Below, one piece after another: positions 7,485-10,793 of a stretch of 10,793 nucleotides of DNA (positions within the stretch are counted from its first letter, which is position 1; every line of letters begins with the position of its first letter). The translations under genes were made by a program, and so were the position numbers. Origin of the DNA: Acidobacteriaceae bacterium. Lineage in GTDB: Bacteria; Acidobacteriota; Terriglobia; Terriglobales; Acidobacteriaceae. A model generated the notes under the pieces. It did no database searches. It had not been told where the DNA came from and saw only the letters and a list, made by a program, of their open reading frames with translations. Location of the stretch: assembly GCA_003167305.1 (NCBI GenBank), contig PMTP01000141.1, positions 1 to 10,793 of the forward strand, written 5' to 3'.

Positions 7485-7510
7485 CCCAAGTCTCGGCTTT
7501 GAGACCTGGG
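7485..7510. repeat. Intergenic imperfect hairpin between convergent genes
   Basis: CCCAAGTCTC (7485-7494) and GAGACCTGGG (7501-7510) pair over ten positions with a single A-C mismatch, closing a GGCTTT loop. It lies between the ends of the plus-strand Crp/Fnr gene (7412) and the minus-strand permease (7554). Neither strand has a proper T run directly after the stem, so it is at best a weak intrinsic terminator. The motif resembles dispersed intergenic palindromes I recall from acidobacterial genomes; that recollection is unverified. Confidence 0.5.
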
Positions 7511-7553
7511 ATTTCGCACACTTCCCCAAAATCTACTTTTTCAATCAACCGAT

Positions 7554-9980
7554 TCACTCTTCGCGCAGCAGGATCAAAGGATCCACTGACAGCGCACGCT
7601 GCGCTGGAATCCACGTAGCCACGAGGCCCAGCAGCAGCATCGCGAGAACAACGCCGCCGAGCACCAACGGATCGCGGGGAGTTGCCTGATAGACGATGAA
7701 AGCCAGCACCCGCGCGGCAAGCAATCCCAGGATCAAACCTGCCGCCGAACCAATAGCCAGCAGCTTCAATGGCCGTCCCAAAGCTGCATGCAACACTTCC
7801 TTGCGCTGCGCGCCCAGAGCAACGCGAATGCCCAGCTCCCGCAGCCGCCTGCTCACCGAGTAGGCCGCCATGCCAAAGATTCCGGTGATCGACAGCATCG
7901 CGCCCATCAGGCCCAGAACGCCCAACGACACCGTCGCCACCAGCGCGGGAAACAGGGCTCCGCCCATCTCCTCGCTCCAGTTGTTGATCTCAACAGGCAG
8001 GCCGGCATCCAGATCATGCAGCCTGCTCCTGATCGCTGCCGCCAGTTGTTGCGGATCGCGCTCCGAGCGAACCACCAGAGTTGTCCAGTTGGAGGGCTGT
8101 TGCAGGAAAGGGAGAAACATCGCCGGCTGCGGGTTCTCGGTAAGGCTGAGATATTTTCCGTCTTCCACGATTCCCACCACTTGAATGCGCGTTCCGTCCG
8201 CCAGCTTGAAATAAGCGCCCACTGCGCTGCTCGCCGAGCCGAAGATTTTGCGCGCAAACTCCCGATTCACCACCCCAACGCGCGGCGCATCTTTGTCGTC
8301 ATGCCAGGAGACGGTCCTGCCAAGCAGCATTACGGTGCCTGCGGCGTGGAAGTAGTCAGGAGAAATGGAGTACGCGTCGCAACTTGAAGCAACATTCGAT
8401 GCGCTCAGATCGGTTGTCTGGTCGGAATAGACATTCCAGCCTTCCACGGCCGTGCTTAAAGGCGGGTAATTGACCAATCCCACCGATTGCACGCCGGGAA
8501 TCGTCTCCACGGCTTCGACCATGCGCCTTTGCATAATGGGAATTCGGTCGAGGTTATAACTGGCCATGCGGAGAACTGAATTGACCAGCATGGTGTTGCG
8601 CGGCTCAAAGCCGAAGTTGGCGTGCAGCGAACGCGCCATTCCGCGCACCGCAACCAGTGATGAGGTGACCAGCACGGCGCAAATCGCAATCTGAAGAACG
8701 ACGAGCACGTCACGCAGCGTGATCCGCCGGCCAACTCTGCCGGTCGATCCCGACTTGACCACCTCGTGAGGATTGGCGCGCAGGATTTGCCTCATGGGCA
8801 CCGCACCGAAAAGGAAGCCGCTCGCTAAAGACAACAGCAATGCCACCAGATAAACAGATGCGTCCGGATTCACGGGAATATGAATACTGGAAAATTGGGG
8901 AATCGGCCGCCACGCGCTGAACTCGCGCAACAGCGCGATGCTGCCTAGGAGCCCAATAGCGCCTCCGATGAGTGAAATCAGGATGGCTTCGGTGAATACC
9001 TGCCGCAAAATGCGTGTGCGGCTCGATCCCAGAGCCAGCCGCAATGCCACTTCCCTGGAACGGTCGGCGGCGCGCGCGGCAAAGAGGCTGCCCAGGTTGG
9101 CGCAGGCGGCCAGCAGGATCAGCCCCGCCAGCAGCATGAGCCCAATGAGGAATGCCCGCGCCGGACCGCCGATGAAATCACCGAGAAGGCCTGGGCGCGT
9201 CAAGGTAAAGGACATTTGCCCATCGTCTTTGGGATAGCTCTGTTTGAGATACGATGCAACGGAGTTCAGATCGGCGACCGCCTGCGCCGGAGTAACACCA
9301 GATTTCAGATGCCCCAGCACCATCAGAATCCCGCGCAGCCCGCGCTCGTTCATGTTATTGGAGCCGTCGATCTGCTCCTGGTTCACCATCGGGATGAAGA
9401 AATCGGGAGAGAAAAACAGCAATGTTCCCTGAAATTCGGGCGGCGCCACGCCGAGGATGGTAAATGGATGCGTATTCAACCGCACTACCCGGCCCGCTAC
9501 GCCGCGATCGTCCTGAAAATGGCTGTGCCAATACGCGTAGGTGAGCACGATATATGGCGCGCTGTTGGGGCCATGCTCATCGGCGCTGTGGAAGAAGCGG
9601 CCCAGATACGGCTGAATGTCCAATGCGTCGAAGTAGTTCCCGCTGGTTTCGTAGAGCCAAACGCTGGACGGATCCTTGCCTGTGTCCAGCGCCGCCTTCG
9701 ACAAGGTAAAAGCCACCAGGCCATCAAAGCTGCGGGTGCGATCGCGCAGATCGAGATAGTCGGGATACGACTCCCATGCGGAATTACCGTGCTCGATTCC
9801 GTAGAGGCTCCGCGCCTGCGGCACATTCTGCGGGTTCAGGATGAGCGCATTCAAGACGGCAAAGACCACGGCGTTGGCGCCAATGGCCAAGGCCAGCGTC
9901 AAAACGGCGGCGATGGCGAATCCGGGAGATTTGCGCATCACGCGCAGGGCGAATCGCAAATCCTGCAACAGGGTAGTCAT
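7554..9980 (-). CDS. ADOP-type MacB/FtsX permease without ATPase domain
   Basis: This 808-aa inner-membrane protein has the duplicated MacB-like layout of the acidobacterial orphan permeases. Each half has one membrane helix, a periplasmic domain, then an FtsX permease unit. Half one has a helix at about 20-46, a periplasmic domain at 50-270, and FtsX helices near 275-298, 328-352 and 374-396. Half two has a helix near 424-446, a periplasmic domain to about 670, and FtsX helices near 677-705, 737-765 and 770-791. The cytoplasmic loop motif after the first FtsX helix is present twice: REVALRLALGSS (309-320) and RELGIRVALGAQ (714-725). The N-terminal MTTLLQDLRFALR is typical. ATG 9980 was chosen over one at 10034 because GGAGG (complement of 9987-9991) lies six bases upstream. 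No ATPase gene, membrane-fusion protein or PadR regulator is adjacent. Relatives act in efflux or mechanotransmission; the substrate is unknown. Confidence 0.92.
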   Translation of the reverse strand: MTTLLQDLRFALRVMRKSPGFAIAAVLTLALAIGANAVVFAVLNALILNPQNVPQARSLYGIEHGNSAWESYPDYLDLRDRTRSFDGLVAFTLSKAALDTGKDPSSVWLYETSGNYFDALDIQPYLGRFFHSADEHGPNSAPYIVLTYAYWHSHFQDDRGVAGRVVRLNTHPFTILGVAPPEFQGTLLFFSPDFFIPMVNQEQIDGSNNMNERGLRGILMVLGHLKSGVTPAQAVADLNSVASYLKQSYPKDDGQMSFTLTRPGLLGDFIGGPARAFLIGLMLLAGLILLAACANLGSLFAARAADRSREVALRLALGSSRTRILRQVFTEAILISLIGGAIGLLGSIALLREFSAWRPIPQFSSIHIPVNPDASVYLVALLLSLASGFLFGAVPMRQILRANPHEVVKSGSTGRVGRRITLRDVLVVLQIAICAVLVTSSLVAVRGMARSLHANFGFEPRNTMLVNSVLRMASYNLDRIPIMQRRMVEAVETIPGVQSVGLVNYPPLSTAVEGWNVYSDQTTDLSASNVASSCDAYSISPDYFHAAGTVMLLGRTVSWHDDKDAPRVGVVNREFARKIFGSASSAVGAYFKLADGTRIQVVGIVEDGKYLSLTENPQPAMFLPFLQQPSNWTTLVVRSERDPQQLAAAIRSRLHDLDAGLPVEINNWSEEMGGALFPALVATVSLGVLGLMGAMLSITGIFGMAAYSVSRRLRELGIRVALGAQRKEVLHAALGRPLKLLAIGSAAGLILGLLAARVLAFIVYQATPRDPLVLGGVVLAMLLLGLVATWIPAQRALSVDPLILLREE

Positions 9981-10104
9981 GAACGACCTCCGGAGGCATG
10001 GATCATCAGGGAAATGGAAGCAATCCAGAGCCAAATCTGTATGAATTCAACCTGATGATAACAAAGCGGTTACTGGGTCTTACAATTGCAAGTGAAGCCG
10101 ATTG

Positions 10105-10142
10105 GGTGTCCGGTTTCACCGCGCGGTGTCCGTTAACGGACA
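10105..10142. promoter_or_regulatory. Overlapping palindromes, probable operator or enhancer cluster
   Basis: TGTCCGTTAACGGACA (10127-10142) is a perfect 16-bp palindrome. It overlaps a second perfect palindrome, CACCGCGCGGTG (10117-10128). GGTGTCCG occurs at 10105-10112 and again at 10125-10132, exactly 20 bases apart, about two helical turns. Such spacing is typical of paired dimer sites. The cluster lies about 125-160 bases before the permease ATG and about 235-270 before the SDR ATG. The binding protein is unknown. Confidence 0.6.
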
Positions 10143-10247
10143 GGAACGATTCCAGCCGAGCCACCACGGCACTCCGATCCTTCCTGATAAATTGTCTTCT
10201 ATGGAGCAGCCCGACTTGCCGCTGCAAGTTACGCCAGCAATGAACCC

Positions 10248-10307
10248 GCTAACTCGCTAACTTGCGATCACCGCGAACCGGTGGCTAACCTGCTAAATGG
10301 TTAACCA
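10248..10307. repeat. Short repeat array with 8-bp spacing (GCTAAC family)
   Basis: GCTAAC begins at 10248, 10256 and 10284, followed by GCTAAA at 10292 and GTTAAC at 10300. Spacing is 8 bases within each group and 28 between groups. The last copy lies in the perfect palindrome TGGTTAACCA (10298-10307). The array is 70 to 130 bases before the SDR start and could be a multi-site operator. Confidence 0.45.
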
Positions 10308-10377
10308 GTCTTTGCATGTTTTGGCAAAAAGATGGAGAAGATTCGAGTCTTAATCAGTTTGTTCATGAGGAGGCGGC

Positions 10378-10793
10378 ATGAAGGTTCTTTTCATTGGAGG
10401 CACCGGTATTATCAGCATGGCTTCGACGCGATTGGCGGCGGAACGGGGCATTGAACTAACGCTGCTGACGCGGGGACAGCACACAGTCGATCTTCCCAAG
10501 AATGTCCGTACCATCACGGCGGATATTTCAAACGAAGCGGCCGTGGCCGAGGCGCTCGCCAATCTATCCTTCGACGCGGTCGTGGACTGGACTGTCTTCA
10601 CGCCAGCCGATGTGGAGCGGGACATTCGCTTGTTTCGCGGCCGTACGCGGCAGTTCATCTTCATCAGTTCGGCGAGCGCGTATCAAAAACCGGTTGGGCA
10701 TTATTTGATTACCGAATCGACGCCGCTGGCCAATCCCTATTGGCAGTACTCGCGCGACAAGATCGCCTGCGAAGATCGTTTGATGAAGGCCTA
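10378..10793 (+). CDS. NAD-dependent epimerase/dehydratase family protein, 3' end outside the window
   Basis: The first 138 codons of an extended short-chain dehydrogenase (SDR) are visible. The N-terminal Rossmann dinucleotide-binding motif is IGGTGIIS (6-13). It is followed by an acidic residue at Asp49 (TADI), VVDW at 68-71, FIFISSASAY at 93-102 (active-site Ser region), and YSRDK at 124-128, the YxxxK catalytic pair Tyr124/Lys128. The ATG at 10378 is preceded by GAGGAGG (10367-10373) at four bases. Relatives act on nucleotide sugars or similar diols, but the substrate cannot be read from this half of the protein. The gene diverges from the permease across a repeat-rich upstream region. 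The open frame continues to the window edge with no stop. Confidence 0.88.
   Translation, partial: MKVLFIGGTGIISMASTRLAAERGIELTLLTRGQHTVDLPKNVRTITADISNEAAVAEALANLSFDAVVDWTVFTPADVERDIRLFRGRTRQFIFISSASAYQKPVGHYLITESTPLANPYWQYSRDKIACEDRLMKA

Larger units (their letters stand above)
9981..10377. other. 397-bp divergent regulatory region
   Basis: This region separates the permease start from the SDR gene. No coding frame is convincing. It is rich in symmetric and repeated sequence: overlapping palindromes at 10117-10142, the inverted repeat ACTTGC-CGCT-GCAAGT at 10214-10229, an 8-bp-spaced GCTAAC family at 10248-10305, and TTTTGGCAAAA just before the SDR gene. No clear sigma-70 promoter stands out on either strand. 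Confidence 0.6.

Noticed and set aside
10015..10045. A sigma-54-like -24/-12 promoter on the minus strand before the permease (TGGCTCTGGATTGCT)
   Set aside because: GG and GC are separated by nine bases instead of the required ten, and the sequence between does not fit well; sigma-54 spacing is strict.
9216..10055. A 279-codon plus-strand frame opposite the permease N-terminal half
   Set aside because: It is antisense to a confidently assigned membrane protein and its translation resembles nothing known.
1..10793. tRNA or rRNA genes, CRISPR arrays, insertion sequences or phage genes
   Set aside because: I found no transposase or integrase motifs, no regularly spaced direct repeats of CRISPR size, and no recognisable tRNA or rRNA sequence.

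Overview
The window is GC-rich bacterial chromosome. It most likely comes from an acidobacterium or a close soil relative. The main pointer is the orphan MacB/FtsX-type permease of the duplicated (ADOP) kind, a protein class greatly expanded in Acidobacteriota. The exact taxon is inference.

Layout. Bases 2-3709 (+) hold a tight three-gene operon: a DUF362 protein whose 5' end lies outside the window, an AmmeMemoRadiSam radical SAM enzyme (AmrS), and one protein fusing Memo (AmrB) to AMMECR1 (AmrA). All three members of the AmmeMemoRadiSam system are therefore present in two genes, with DUF362 as a fourth partner. AmrS begins with a clear twin-arginine (Tat) signal. The Memo-AMMECR1 protein has a hydrophobic N-terminal segment when started at its first good ribosome site, and a plain cytoplasmic form when started at its second.

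Bases 3821-3850 form an 11-bp perfect stem that, read on the minus strand, runs into a T tract and so serves as the terminator of xylA. xylA (3952-5283, -) is a complete class II xylose isomerase standing alone, with a plausible promoter at 5350-5379. A stretch of about 500 bases without a convincing gene follows. Next come two divergently transcribed Crp/Fnr-family regulators (5790-6503, -, with a TTG start; 6696-7412, +) that share an upstream region. A short region between convergent genes, with an imperfect hairpin at 7485-7510, separates the second regulator from the ADOP permease (7554-9980, -).

Upstream of the permease is a 397-bp divergent regulatory region. It holds two overlapping perfect palindromes (10117-10128 and 10127-10142), a half-site one 20-bp step away, and an 8-bp-spaced set of GCTAAC-like repeats (10248-10305). 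It ends at the start of an NAD-dependent epimerase/dehydratase-family SDR gene (10378 to the window edge, +, partial).

The strongest candidate for something unusual is the apparently envelope-directed AmmeMemoRadiSam/DUF362 module. The reaction of this system is not established as far as I know. A Tat-tagged radical SAM enzyme is also biochemically puzzling, because S-adenosylmethionine is cytoplasmic.
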